Below are positions 1 to 7,427 of a DNA stretch of 22,653 nucleotides, one piece after another. The translations under genes were made by a program, and so were the position numbers. Source of the stretch: Bacilli bacterium (lineage in GTDB: Bacteria > Bacillota_I > Bacilli_A > RF39 > UBA660); assembly GCA_028703035.1 (NCBI GenBank), contig JAQVNR010000014.1:1-22653 (forward strand). Reading direction: 5' to 3'. Within the stretch, counting starts at the first letter, position 1. Each line of letters starts with the position of its first letter. The notes under the pieces were generated by a model. It worked only from the letters and a program-made list of their open reading frames with translations, was not told the origin of the DNA and did not search any database.

Positions 1-49
1 TATGACGAGTACTTTAACTCTAAAAGAAGAACGTTAACCAATCACCTCA

Positions 50-78
50 ATCATAATAAAAAGAAGTGTAATTTTCAA
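50..78 (-). promoter_or_regulatory. Possible minus-strand promoter at the left edge
   Basis: Read on the minus strand, TTGAAA (78-73) and TATGAT (55-50) are separated by exactly 17 bases, followed by a Shine-Dalgarno-like GAGGTGAT (48-41). A gene running left out of the window would fit, but the only frame left open to the edge needs a TTG start very close to the ribosome site. The promoter overlaps the hairpin at 64-107. Confidence 0.3.
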
Positions 79-107
79 TTACTTTCAGTAATTTACTTAT
101 TACACTT
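64..107. terminator. Long interrupted hairpin, probable terminator
   Basis: A 9-bp outer stem (64-72 with 99-107) encloses a 7-bp perfect inner stem (77-83 with 87-93, loop TTC). The right arm runs into TTTTA on the plus strand, and the minus strand reads into CTTCTTTTTATT, so it could terminate in either direction. The most likely role is ending a gene that lies left of the window. Confidence 0.5.
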
Positions 108-174
108 TTATAGTACCAAAAAGAAAAAAATGCTATATAAAAAATTACAGTAAATGAAAATAAGCTTTTTTAAT

Positions 175-203
175 TTGCTTTATTCAAAAAATATGGATAT
201 AAT
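175..203 (+). promoter_or_regulatory. Vegetative promoter of the kinase-like gene
   Basis: TTGCTT at 175-180 and TATAAT at 198-203 are separated by 17 bases. The predicted transcript start near 210 lies downstream of the longer in-frame ATG at 154, which supports starting the protein at 229. Confidence 0.75.
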
Positions 204-228
204 AGCAAGCAAAAAAGAGGGGATTAGA

Positions 229-1116
229 ATGGAAGTTATTAATTATAGTAATTATAAGTTTAATAAACTACCCAAACTAGAATTAAGCAGTAGTATTACT
301 AATACAGAAAGCATATTATATTTTTTGCCATGTAAAGATAAATGGAATAATAAAGTTAACATATTTAAAAAATTTTATGTTAATAGTGGAGATTATTTTG
401 GTAACAAATTATTAACAATCAATACCCTAATTGATAGCAAAGAAGATTTAGGGCTCGATGAACTCGTATTTCCTGAAAAGTTAGTTGCAATTAATGATGT
501 TTTATGGGGCTTTATGATGCCTTATATCGATTCAATAAATTTAAGTGAAATATTGTCTGATTTAAGAGTACCAACAAGTGAAAAAATAAAATTATTAAAA
601 TCAGTTGGAAAGATTATTGAAAAAGTAAGAATTACTAGTACATATACTAAAAAGATGTGTCTAAGTGATATTCACGAAAATAATTTTGTTGTTGATAGAA
701 TAACTGGAGAATTGAGAGTTGTAGATGTAGATAGTGTTCAAATAGGTAATAATCAGCCATTTCCTTCAAAATATCTTCATTTAATTGGTAGAAAAATCAG
801 TGGTAGTAATTCAAAGTATCCTAAAAATGAAAAAGAAATTTTTATTCCAAGTTATAATACTGATATATTGTGTTATATAATTATGATTTTAAATTGTATT
901 TCTAACAGTAAAATAACTTCACTAAGTATTGAGCAGTTTTATGGATATTTATTTTATTTAAAAAATATAGGCTTTGATTATGATTTATTAGAGTGTTTTT
1001 CTACAATATATTTAAATTGTGACAATAAAAGTCCCCTAGATTATCTTGATACGATACCATCAAGCATTGCTAGAGCTGATTTAAATGTTTTTAAATATAC
1101 TTACAAGTTAAAATAA
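229..1116 (+). CDS. Protein-kinase-fold protein, function unknown
   Basis: This 295-residue protein looks like a small member of the protein-kinase/aminoglycoside-phosphotransferase fold. A lysine-bearing strand (NIFKKFY, about residues 44-50) could be the ATP lysine. A hinge-like segment (GFMMPYID) follows. The catalytic loop is SDIHENNF with D147 and N152, and a DxD metal motif (D166, D168) stands where DFG would be. There is no clear glycine-rich loop, no signal peptide and no membrane segment, so it should be cytosolic. A longer reading from 154 is rejected because the promoter lies inside it and a strong GAGGGG ribosome site (217-222) precedes the ATG at 229. It is a single-gene unit upstream of a coiled-coil protein. 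The substrate cannot be told: it may be a protein kinase, a small-molecule kinase or a pseudokinase. The fold assignment is by motif only. Confidence 0.7.
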   Translation: MEVINYSNYKFNKLPKLELSSSITNTESILYFLPCKDKWNNKVNIFKKFYVNSGDYFGNKLLTINTLIDSKEDLGLDELVFPEKLVAINDVLWGFMMPYIDSINLSEILSDLRVPTSEKIKLLKSVGKIIEKVRITSTYTKKMCLSDIHENNFVVDRITGELRVVDVDSVQIGNNQPFPSKYLHLIGRKISGSNSKYPKNEKEIFIPSYNTDILCYIIMILNCISNSKITSLSIEQFYGYLFYLKNIGFDYDLLECFSTIYLNCDNKSPLDYLDTIPSSIARADLNVFKYTYKLK

Positions 1117-1148
1117 ATTAAATTACGAATAAATTTCTTCCAAAAAAC

Positions 1149-1183
1149 AAAGAGATGATGGGTTTACATTTATCTTTTCTTTT
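1149..1183 (+). terminator. Weak terminator after the kinase-like gene
   Basis: AGAT (1153-1156) pairs with ATCT (1172-1175) and ATG (1158-1160) with CAT (1167-1169), with small bulges, followed by the T-rich run 1175-1183. It overlaps the -35 box of the next gene, so terminator and promoter would share bases. Confidence 0.35.
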
Positions 1184-1191
1184 GTTATAAT
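1163..1191 (+). promoter_or_regulatory. Promoter of the coiled-coil gene
   Basis: TTTACA at 1163-1168 and TATAAT at 1186-1191 with a 17-base spacer. The start codon at 1217 follows only 25 bases after the -10 box. Confidence 0.8.
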
Positions 1192-1216
1192 TCTTTTAGA
1201 ATAAGGAGGGCTAGTT

Positions 1217-2860
1217 ATGGATACTGTGATTAAAGAAATAAACGAAAGTTTATTTGAAACATTAAATAAACTAGAAACCCGCAAGTCAGCTAGCCAAAAA
1301 GAGCTAGAAGCGGTAAATATTAAAATTGATGAAAAGGTTGATGAAGCAAAAAAATATAAAGTTGAAGTTGATAATGCAAAAAATAAAATTAAAGAATTAG
1401 AAGAAGAAATAGAATCTTTAGAGACTGATTTAGCTGATTTAAATGAGCGTTTTGGAAAAAGAGATTTAACTGCTATTTTAGAAGCTGGAAATAAAGAAAT
1501 TAACTTTAAAATTACGGAAAAACAAAATGAGATTACTAAGCATCGCCAAAAAATAGGAGAGTTATCAGAAAGAGCTCGTAGTATTAAAGATTTATTAATT
1601 AGTTTAAAAAAAGATAAAACATCTAAAGAAGAAAAATTAGATATCTTAACTAAAAGTTACGATTATTACAGTGAGTCACTAAATAAAATTACTGATTATG
1701 CTAAAAATAATCCTGATTCATTAAAGGATTATGATACTAGTTATAATAATTTAAATTATGATTATGATAACGAGCCTTTAACAGAAGTCTTTGATGAGAT
1801 AGAATCAATGGATAAAGAAGATGAACCAGAAGTAATCGATGACAACAATAGTTTAGATGTAACACCATCATCAATAATTGATGATGAATCCAAGATTGAT
1901 TTAACTCCTGATGAAGAAGCTGGATTAGATGATAACTTCACAAAAATTCAAAGTAAAAATCTGAACTTTGAAGAGTTAAATAAATCAATAGATGATGAAT
2001 ACAATTATATTTTTGGCACTGATTTAAAAGAAGATGAGGATTCACTTAATATTTCTGAAAAAGAGCTTAACTTGCCACTAGCGACTAATATTTTTGATAC
2101 TACATCTTTACCTGAAAATTTTGAAGTGCCTGATATATTTGGCAATGATAAATTAGAAGTAACTGCTAATGACTTAAATATAAGTGATTTTTTCTTAGAT
2201 TATGATTTAGATTTTAATAAATTTTCTAAAGAAGATCAGGAATTATTAAAAAACATCTTTGATAAAGATAATTTTCATAAAATTTTAGATATTTTAAAAA
2301 ATAATCAAATTAATTTAAATAAAATTTATGGAGCAGTATCGTTATTTGAAAAAAGCACGCCTGAAGTAATTGATCAGAACTTAACTAAATTACTTTTATC
2401 AAATCAAAGTAAAGTTAATATTGAACTTGTTTTAGGAAGTTTAGGTAACATTAATAATAATCATTTAGTTGAGGCTATCAATAGTTATGGAGCAGAATTA
2501 AAAGATGCAAATATTACTGAACTTCTTATGAAAGCTAAAAAGTTAGCTGGAGCAATTGATACTACAGATAAGCCAGAGTATTTAAAAGAGTTAACTTTAA
2601 ATGATGATGAAATAACTGTCATGGAATCAAACACTAATAGAGATATTTGGGAATATATCATAACTTTTCCAGAAATTATTATAACAAATTACAACTTATT
2701 AAAAGATATTGGCGCAACTAATTTAAAAGAAATATTTACAGGTTATCCGCAAATGTTTATAATGAATCCAGAAAAATTTAAAGCAATATTTATTAAATAT
2801 GATCAAACTGATTTAATTAGATGTTTAGAAAAAAATGCTTCAGTAATTGAAAAATTATAA
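1217..2860 (+). CDS. Coiled-coil protein with acidic linker and helical C-terminal domain, unknown function
   Basis: I do not recognise a named family for this 547-residue protein. Residues about 5-160 are rich in Lys/Glu with heptad-like spacing of Leu/Ile and should form a long coiled coil. Residues about 170-300 are strongly acidic (many Asp/Glu) and probably unstructured. Residues about 325-547 are alpha-helical and contain short repeats of the form helix, x-G/N-x-x-L, helix, P-x-x-F/I; the last copy (LLKDIGATNLKEIFTGYPQM) recalls mTERF-type helical repeats. There is no signal peptide or membrane segment. The start is well set by AAGGAGGG (1203-1210), seven bases upstream of the ATG. It is monocistronic: own promoter upstream, and a terminator overlapping its stop codon. 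A cytoplasmic scaffold or nucleic-acid-associated role is possible, but nothing in the neighbourhood decides it. Confidence 0.75.
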   Translation: MDTVIKEINESLFETLNKLETRKSASQKELEAVNIKIDEKVDEAKKYKVEVDNAKNKIKELEEEIESLETDLADLNERFGKRDLTAILEAGNKEINFKITEKQNEITKHRQKIGELSERARSIKDLLISLKKDKTSKEEKLDILTKSYDYYSESLNKITDYAKNNPDSLKDYDTSYNNLNYDYDNEPLTEVFDEIESMDKEDEPEVIDDNNSLDVTPSSIIDDESKIDLTPDEEAGLDDNFTKIQSKNLNFEELNKSIDDEYNYIFGTDLKEDEDSLNISEKELNLPLATNIFDTTSLPENFEVPDIFGNDKLEVTANDLNISDFFLDYDLDFNKFSKEDQELLKNIFDKDNFHKILDILKNNQINLNKIYGAVSLFEKSTPEVIDQNLTKLLLSNQSKVNIELVLGSLGNINNNHLVEAINSYGAELKDANITELLMKAKKLAGAIDTTDKPEYLKELTLNDDEITVMESNTNRDIWEYIITFPEIIITNYNLLKDIGATNLKEIFTGYPQMFIMNPEKFKAIFIKYDQTDLIRCLEKNASVIEKL

Positions 2861-2879
2861 GACCATTCTGGTCTTTTTT
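2859..2879 (+). terminator. Intrinsic terminator overlapping the stop codon
   Basis: Perfect 7-bp stem AAGACCA / TGGTCTT (2859-2865 with 2869-2875), loop TTC, followed by a T run. The left arm contains the last two bases of the TAA stop. Confidence 0.85.
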
Positions 2880-2909
2880 GTTTGTATACTTCGACATCCG
2901 TTAATAAAA

Positions 2910-2923
2910 CGTAAACGTTTACA
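2910..2923. promoter_or_regulatory. cre-like operator (LacI/CcpA-type palindrome)
   Basis: GTAAACGTTTAC at 2911-2922 is a perfect 12-base palindrome. The 14-base window 2910-2923 matches the published CcpA cre consensus TGWAANCGNTNWCA at 13 of 14 positions, the first base being C instead of T. It lies just upstream of the promoter of the dockerin/cohesin operon, a plausible operator position. The regulator is not in this window. Confidence 0.55.
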
Positions 2924-2949
2924 AAAACATGTAAAAGAAGCTGAAAACA

Positions 2950-2980
2950 TTGACATTTTTTGTTATAATGTTGCTATATA
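2950..2980 (+). promoter_or_regulatory. Promoter of the dockerin/cohesin operon
   Basis: An extended -10 TGTTATAAT lies at 2961-2969, 24 bases before the ATG. A perfect TTGACA (2950-2955) lies only 8 bases upstream of it, too close to act as its -35; it could instead pair with TATATA at 2975-2980 (19-base spacer). Which pair is used cannot be told from sequence. Confidence 0.6.
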
Positions 2981-2993
2981 GTAGGTGGTAGTA

Positions 2994-4967
2994 ATGAAAA
3001 AAATATATTTTATGATTTTAATAATTATTTCATTTTTTATCATGCCAGAAGTAATGGCTGATACTACTTATATTAAAGGAATAATGACTGATAAAGATGG
3101 TGTAGGATTAAGACCAACGAATACTGATTATTCAGGTAGAATGAAAGATGATGAGGGTGAAAATATATCTTTAAGCTGGCCAGAAACTTTTGAGATTTTG
3201 GGGGAAGATAGTACATATTATAAAATAAATGTTCAATATAAGGGTTTTTATTATATCGGTTATGTTCCAAAAGAATATTCAACAAAAGTAGGAACATATA
3301 CGGTAAGTGATTCCACTGTTCAAGAGATGCGCAATTTAGGCTTCGATGATACATATGCTTATAAATTAGCGATTTTAAAAACTATAAATCCGAGTTGGAC
3401 ATTTGTTCCGATTAAAAATATACCTAGTTGGTCAACAGTTATTAATGGAGAAACTTCTTACGTGAAAAAAAACTTAATATCTGGCTTTAATACTAATTTA
3501 AGAAGTACTGTGGATGATGCTTATCGAAATGGAACTTGGACAGAATATGAAAGTGGCTGGTATGCTGCTTCTGCTCAAACGGTACGTTATTATATGGATC
3601 CTAGAAATTTTTTAAATGAAGGTCATGTATTTATGTTTGAACAGCTAGATTTTAAAGAATCTATACACACAGATACAGTAATCAATACAGCTATCAACAA
3701 CAATAGCATTTCTACATATCCAGGTGCTTTTAAGTGTAATAATTTATCTGCTCCATGTGACAGTAAAACTTCTATTAGTTATAGTAGTGCCTTCTTAGAA
3801 GCTGGTAAAACACATAATATTAACCCAATACATATGGTGGCAAGGGTTCATCAAGAACAAGGGTGGGATTTTGGAACTAAAGTAATAGGAAATAATACTA
3901 ATTTTCCGGGATATTTCAACTTTTTCAATATAAATGCTTATGCTAAAGCCGATAAAAGTGCTTTGACTAGAGCTTTAGAATATGCGACTTCTGAAGATTG
4001 GAACAGTCCATATGCAACCATTAATGGCGGAGCAGATTTTTTATATAATAAATATACCAAGCCTGAAATTGGTCAAGATACTAATTATTTTCAAAAATTT
4101 AATGTTATAAATAGTAGTAATTATTATGGTAATCAGTATATGCAAAATACAAGAGCTCCATATTCTGAGTCATACACAACATATTCAAATTATTATAAGA
4201 GCGGGGTTATGAATTCTGATTTTGTTTTTAAAATACCAGTATATGAAGGCATGCCCGCATTTACTTCACTAAGCGCAGAAGGCAACGAAGATGCAACTTT
4301 AAAATCATTAAATATTCCTGGGTGCTATTTAATGCCAACGTTTACTCCAAGTGCTTTAAATTATAATTGTTCAGTTAATAAGGATGTTGCAAGCGTAAAC
4401 GTATCAGCAGTAGCAACTAATGCAAATGCCAGTGTAAGTGGAACAGGTGTTATTAATTTAGCTTCAGATACAAATTCAATTAATGTAATAGTTACGGCAG
4501 CAACTGGAAATACAAGAACTTATAATATAAGCATTAAAAAAGTTGAAACCAGTGAGTTTACACCAGATGAAATAATCTCGAAAGTTGGAATAAATATTAA
4601 TTCAGGGTTTCTATCAGGTAGTAATATTGTAACATCACCAAACGATCTAATTACTTTAATAAAGAATAATTTTTCAACTGCAACTGTCTCACTTAATAAT
4701 CCTAAAAAAATTGGAACTGGAACTAAACTCACAATTACTAATAATGGTTCTAAAACATACAATTTACTAATCTATGGTGATAATAATGGCGATGGTACTA
4801 TTGATATCTTAGATTTATTAAAAGTTCAAAAACACTTACTTAAATCAGCTAAGTTAATTGATGTTTATCTTAAATCATCAGATACAAATAAAGATGGAAC
4901 AGTCGATATTTTGGATTTATTAACAATCCAAAAACATATATTAGGAACTGGGAATATTTCTCAGTAG
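2994..4967 (+). CDS. Secreted beta-N-acetylglucosaminidase with C-terminal dockerin-like module
   Basis: This 657-residue exported enzyme probably cleaves peptidoglycan glycan strands. It has a Sec signal peptide (about 1-23, ending VMA-DT), an SH3b-like domain (about 25-100), and a glucosaminidase/lysozyme-like catalytic domain (about 110-410) in which HQEQGWDFG (E288 the likely acid) and the later GYFNFFNI block resemble LytD-type enzymes. A cadherin-like beta-sandwich follows (about 433-516). Last comes a dockerin-like pair of calcium loops at about 594-655: DNNGDGTIDILDLL and DTNKDGTVDILDLL, each followed by a KVQKH/TIQKH helix. Two cysteines near 250 could form a disulfide. The ATG at 2994 is preferred over an upstream GTG at 2985, because TAGGTGG is the ribosome site and the signal peptide then begins MKK. 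The next gene, 12 bases on, carries a cohesin-like domain. Confidence 0.88.
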   Translation: MKKIYFMILIIISFFIMPEVMADTTYIKGIMTDKDGVGLRPTNTDYSGRMKDDEGENISLSWPETFEILGEDSTYYKINVQYKGFYYIGYVPKEYSTKVGTYTVSDSTVQEMRNLGFDDTYAYKLAILKTINPSWTFVPIKNIPSWSTVINGETSYVKKNLISGFNTNLRSTVDDAYRNGTWTEYESGWYAASAQTVRYYMDPRNFLNEGHVFMFEQLDFKESIHTDTVINTAINNNSISTYPGAFKCNNLSAPCDSKTSISYSSAFLEAGKTHNINPIHMVARVHQEQGWDFGTKVIGNNTNFPGYFNFFNINAYAKADKSALTRALEYATSEDWNSPYATINGGADFLYNKYTKPEIGQDTNYFQKFNVINSSNYYGNQYMQNTRAPYSESYTTYSNYYKSGVMNSDFVFKIPVYEGMPAFTSLSAEGNEDATLKSLNIPGCYLMPTFTPSALNYNCSVNKDVASVNVSAVATNANASVSGTGVINLASDTNSINVIVTAATGNTRTYNISIKKVETSEFTPDEIISKVGININSGFLSGSNIVTSPNDLITLIKNNFSTATVSLNNPKKIGTGTKLTITNNGSKTYNLLIYGDNNGDGTIDILDLLKVQKHLLKSAKLIDVYLKSSDTNKDGTVDILDLLTIQKHILGTGNISQ

Positions 4968-4979
4968 AAAGAAGGAAAT

Positions 4980-6254
4980 ATGAAAAAAACAATAATTTCA
5001 ATTATAATGATATTTGCAATAGTTCTTCCGGTAAGTGTTAATGCATCATCTGGTAGTATTAGAGCAAGTGTAACATCTACTAAAGTAACACTAAATAATA
5101 CATTTAACGTGACTGTTAAGGTAAGTGCGGATAAACCGATTGGTTCATGGCAGTTTAATGTTGGTTATGATTCAACTAAATTAAGTTTGCAATCAGGAAG
5201 TACATCAGTGGTTGATTATGGTGATGGCTCGTACACAAGTAAAACCTATACATATAAATTTAGAGCTGTCGGCCTTGGCTCAGCTACAGTTAGTATAAAT
5301 AATGCTAAAATTGCTGATTATGACACAGTGTCTTATATTAGTACAACTGCAGGTGGAGCTACGGTTACAATAAGTGAGCCTGTAAATATTGTTTATTCTT
5401 CTAATAATAATTTATCTTCCCTTGCTATTGAGGGAATTGATTTATCACCTGAATTTTCTAAAGGAACTTTAGAATATGAAGCTGTAGCTAAAGCTAGCAC
5501 CGAAGAAGTAGTGATTAATGCAAAAACAGCTGACTCGAAAGCTAAAGTAAGTGGAGCAGGAACTGTAGCGGTTGTTGAAGGTGAAAATGTTTTATCAATA
5601 GTTGTCAAAGCCGAAAACGGCGCAACTAAAACTTACACTATAAAATTAACTGTTCCTGAAAAAGAGCCACTTAAAGTTGGCAAGTTTAGTATTTATCGTA
5701 AACTTCCCGAAGAACTGCCTCTTAACTTTATAGAAAAAACTATAATAATTAATGAAGAAGAAATACCAGCTCTTTATAATGAAAAACTCAAAATGACATT
5801 AGTTTACGCTAGTGATGCAAAAGATAATGTCGGATTTTATGAATGGAATAAAAACAAAGTAGGAGAAAAATTTATTATAATTAATTATAACGGTTCATCT
5901 ATTAAAGTTGATTTAAATTATCTTGATTCTCTAAAAGGATTTAAAATTTCCCCTTTAAAAATCGATAATGATACTATTACAAATGCTTATCAAATAAGTT
6001 CATCAAGTAAACACTATATTATTTATGGAACCGATTTAGCTAGTGGTAAATCAAACTTTTATAATTATGATAGTACTAATAAAACTCTTCAAATTTTTGA
6101 TAAAGAGTCATATGAATTTTTATTAGATAAAATAAGTGAAAAAAACTTTATTATTTATGCATTAGGTGGCTCATTATTAATCTTTATATTTATAACAATC
6201 CTCCTTAACAAAAATAAATCAAAAATGAAGAAAATATTGAAAAAAAGAACCTAA
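4980..6254 (+). CDS. Membrane-anchored cohesin-like surface protein
   Basis: This 424-residue protein has a signal peptide (MKKTIISIIMIFAIVLPVSVNA) and then a beta-rich domain (about 25-135) with cohesin features: KVTLNNTFNVTVKVSA, GSWQFNVGYDSTKL and a GSATVSI strand. A cadherin-like beta-sandwich (about 145-225) resembles the one in the preceding enzyme. Residues about 230-385 form an extracellular region I do not recognise. A single transmembrane helix (about 390-409) is followed by a lysine-rich cytoplasmic tail, so the protein is anchored in the membrane rather than by sortase. It is preceded by AAAGAAGGAAA, 12 bases after the dockerin enzyme's stop, so the two are co-transcribed. The inferred job is to hold the dockerin-bearing hydrolase at the surface. 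The cohesin call is from strand pattern and context, not a profile search. Confidence 0.82.
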   Translation: MKKTIISIIMIFAIVLPVSVNASSGSIRASVTSTKVTLNNTFNVTVKVSADKPIGSWQFNVGYDSTKLSLQSGSTSVVDYGDGSYTSKTYTYKFRAVGLGSATVSINNAKIADYDTVSYISTTAGGATVTISEPVNIVYSSNNNLSSLAIEGIDLSPEFSKGTLEYEAVAKASTEEVVINAKTADSKAKVSGAGTVAVVEGENVLSIVVKAENGATKTYTIKLTVPEKEPLKVGKFSIYRKLPEELPLNFIEKTIIINEEEIPALYNEKLKMTLVYASDAKDNVGFYEWNKNKVGEKFIIINYNGSSIKVDLNYLDSLKGFKISPLKIDNDTITNAYQISSSSKHYIIYGTDLASGKSNFYNYDSTNKTLQIFDKESYEFLLDKISEKNFIIYALGGSLLIFIFITILLNKNKSKMKKILKKRT

Positions 6255-6257
6255 AAT

Positions 6258-6282
6258 AGTAATGAATAACTCATTACTTTTT
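6258..6282 (+). terminator. Terminator of the dockerin/cohesin operon
   Basis: Perfect 8-bp stem AGTAATGA / TCATTACT (6258-6265 with 6271-6278), loop ATAAC, then TTTTT ending at 6282. It abuts the -10 box of recX. Confidence 0.85.
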
Positions 6283-6290
6283 GTTATAAT
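6282..6290 (+). promoter_or_regulatory. Extended -10 promoter of recX
   Basis: TGTTATAAT at 6282-6290 directly follows the terminator U-run; no good -35 is visible. The -10 box ends 15 bases before the ATG, so a start near 6297 would leave a leader of under ten bases that cuts into the AGAGGT ribosome site. Confidence 0.5.
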
Positions 6291-6305
6291 ACTATCAGAG
6301 GTTTT

Positions 6306-7064
6306 ATGAAAATAATTAGTTATAGAAAAATAAAAAATAATGAATATGAACTTACTCTAGATAATAATCAGAGAGTAAACCTTTATGATGATATAATAAT
6401 TAAACATGAACTTCTATTTAAAAAAGAAATAGCTGATATTAGTCTTAAATCAATAATTAGTGAAAACAATCGATTAGAGGCCTATTATCTAGCCCTAAAA
6501 TATTTAAATACAAAAATGCGTTCTGTCTTAGAGACAGATGATTATCTTAAAAAGCAAGGATATAATAAAACAAATAGAACCTTTACAATAGATAAACTAA
6601 AAAAAGAAAAATATTTAGATGAAAAAAAGTTTATGGAAAGTTATATTAATGCTCAATATAATTTAACTAATAATGGACCAGAAAGAATAAGAAAAAACTT
6701 AATGAAACTTGGAATTGAAGAAGAAAAAATTATCATAAATATGGATTTTGATTTTAAAATTAATAATTTGATTAAAAAGAAATCTAAAGCTAATCATAAA
6801 CTTAGTACATCGGCATTAAAACTAAATATTAATAATTATTTAATTTCTTTAGGATATCCTAAAGAATTATTTAAAGATAAACTAGATAATATTAAAGTAA
6901 ATGATGCATCTTTAATAAAAAAAGATTATGAAAAACTTTTGAAAAAATTCGGAAATAAATATGATGAATTAAAATTAAATTTAGTATTAAAACAAAAACT
7001 ATATCAAAAAGGATATCCAAAGGAATTAATAAATGATATTATAAATGGTGTGGAGGATGTATGA
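6306..7064 (+). CDS. recX: RecX family regulatory protein
   Basis: This 252-residue protein matches RecX, which binds RecA filaments and modulates RecA-driven recombination. The first 50 residues form the beta-rich N-terminal extension typical of Gram-positive RecX. The segment LEAYYLALKYLNTKMRSVLE (about 58-77) is the usual A-x-x-YL...R-S entry motif, and YLDEKKFMESYINAQ plus GPERIRKNLMKLGI belong to the first three-helix repeat. A second and third repeat follow (about 155-245), ending in KQKLYQKGYPKELI. Length is normal for the Bacillota form (about 260). The ATG has AGAGGT upstream. Its stop TGA overlaps the next gene's ATG (ATGA), so the two are translationally coupled. recA is not in the window. 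Confidence 0.85.
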   Translation: MKIISYRKIKNNEYELTLDNNQRVNLYDDIIIKHELLFKKEIADISLKSIISENNRLEAYYLALKYLNTKMRSVLETDDYLKKQGYNKTNRTFTIDKLKKEKYLDEKKFMESYINAQYNLTNNGPERIRKNLMKLGIEEEKIIINMDFDFKINNLIKKKSKANHKLSTSALKLNINNYLISLGYPKELFKDKLDNIKVNDASLIKKDYEKLLKKFGNKYDELKLNLVLKQKLYQKGYPKELINDIINGVEDV

Positions 7065-7348
7065 AATCAAAGTATCAAACTTTAACTAAAGAAGAACAAT
7101 TAAAAGTTAAAGAAAAATTTTTAAAAACTAATGATAGTTTAGTCTATCAAAAAGCTAATAGAGTATTTACAGTTGCACTTATTGGTGTAGTAATAGCGAT
7201 AATAAGTGCAGTGTTTGATATTGTTTATAAAACCGGAATGCTTAATTATCTTATTGATATATTTTTATTTGTGTTTTCTTTAACATTTGTAATTATAATG
7301 AGAAATGTTAAATTAAAAGAAATTAATAATTACATTATTAAAAAATAA
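7061..7348 (+). CDS. Small two-helix membrane protein, unknown function
   Basis: This 95-residue protein overlaps the recX stop by four bases and has GGAGG upstream. The first 35 residues are charged (many Lys/Glu) and should be cytoplasmic. Two hydrophobic helices follow, about 35-55 (VALIGVVIAIISAVFDIVY) and about 62-82 (YLIDIFLFVFSLTFVIIM), then a short basic tail, giving both ends inside. I do not recognise a family. Overlap with recX shows co-expression but does not show a functional link. Confidence 0.75.
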   Translation: MKSKYQTLTKEEQLKVKEKFLKTNDSLVYQKANRVFTVALIGVVIAIISAVFDIVYKTGMLNYLIDIFLFVFSLTFVIIMRNVKLKEINNYIIKK

Positions 7349-7373
7349 ATTGTGTTTCTTTATTTTCTTACTT

Positions 7374-7415
7374 AAAAAATCTTTCCATTTCTATTTTATT
7401 ATGGAAAGATTTTTT
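7374..7415. terminator. Strong bidirectional terminator between convergent genes
   Basis: Perfect 15-bp inverted repeat, 7374-7388 with 7401-7415, 12-base loop. The arms begin with six A and end with six T, so it works as an A/T-flanked hairpin for the recX operon (plus) and for prsA (minus). Confidence 0.92.
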
Positions 7416-7427
7416 ATTTATGATTAT

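Noticed and set aside
1..153. Plus-strand frame open from the edge to TAA at 151-153, 50 codons
   Set aside because: It runs through the 64-107 hairpin, has low-complexity Lys-rich content at its end, and matches no family I know; an AT-rich frame of this length can be chance.
154..228. N-terminal extension of the kinase-like protein from ATG 154
   Set aside because: The -35 and -10 boxes at 175-203 lie inside it, and GAGGGG sits directly before the ATG at 229.
2950..2969. TTGACA paired with TATAAT as one promoter
   Set aside because: The spacer is only 8 bases, far too short for sigma-70-type recognition; the extended -10 or an alternative TATATA is preferred.
3073..3354. Antisense open frame of 93 codons inside the dockerin enzyme gene
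   Set aside because: It lies opposite a domain-supported gene, has no ribosome site and no recognisable motif. The other antisense frames at 4520-4762, 5393-5608, 9584-9766, 17188-17454, 20942-21202 and 21457-21669 are rejected for the same reason.
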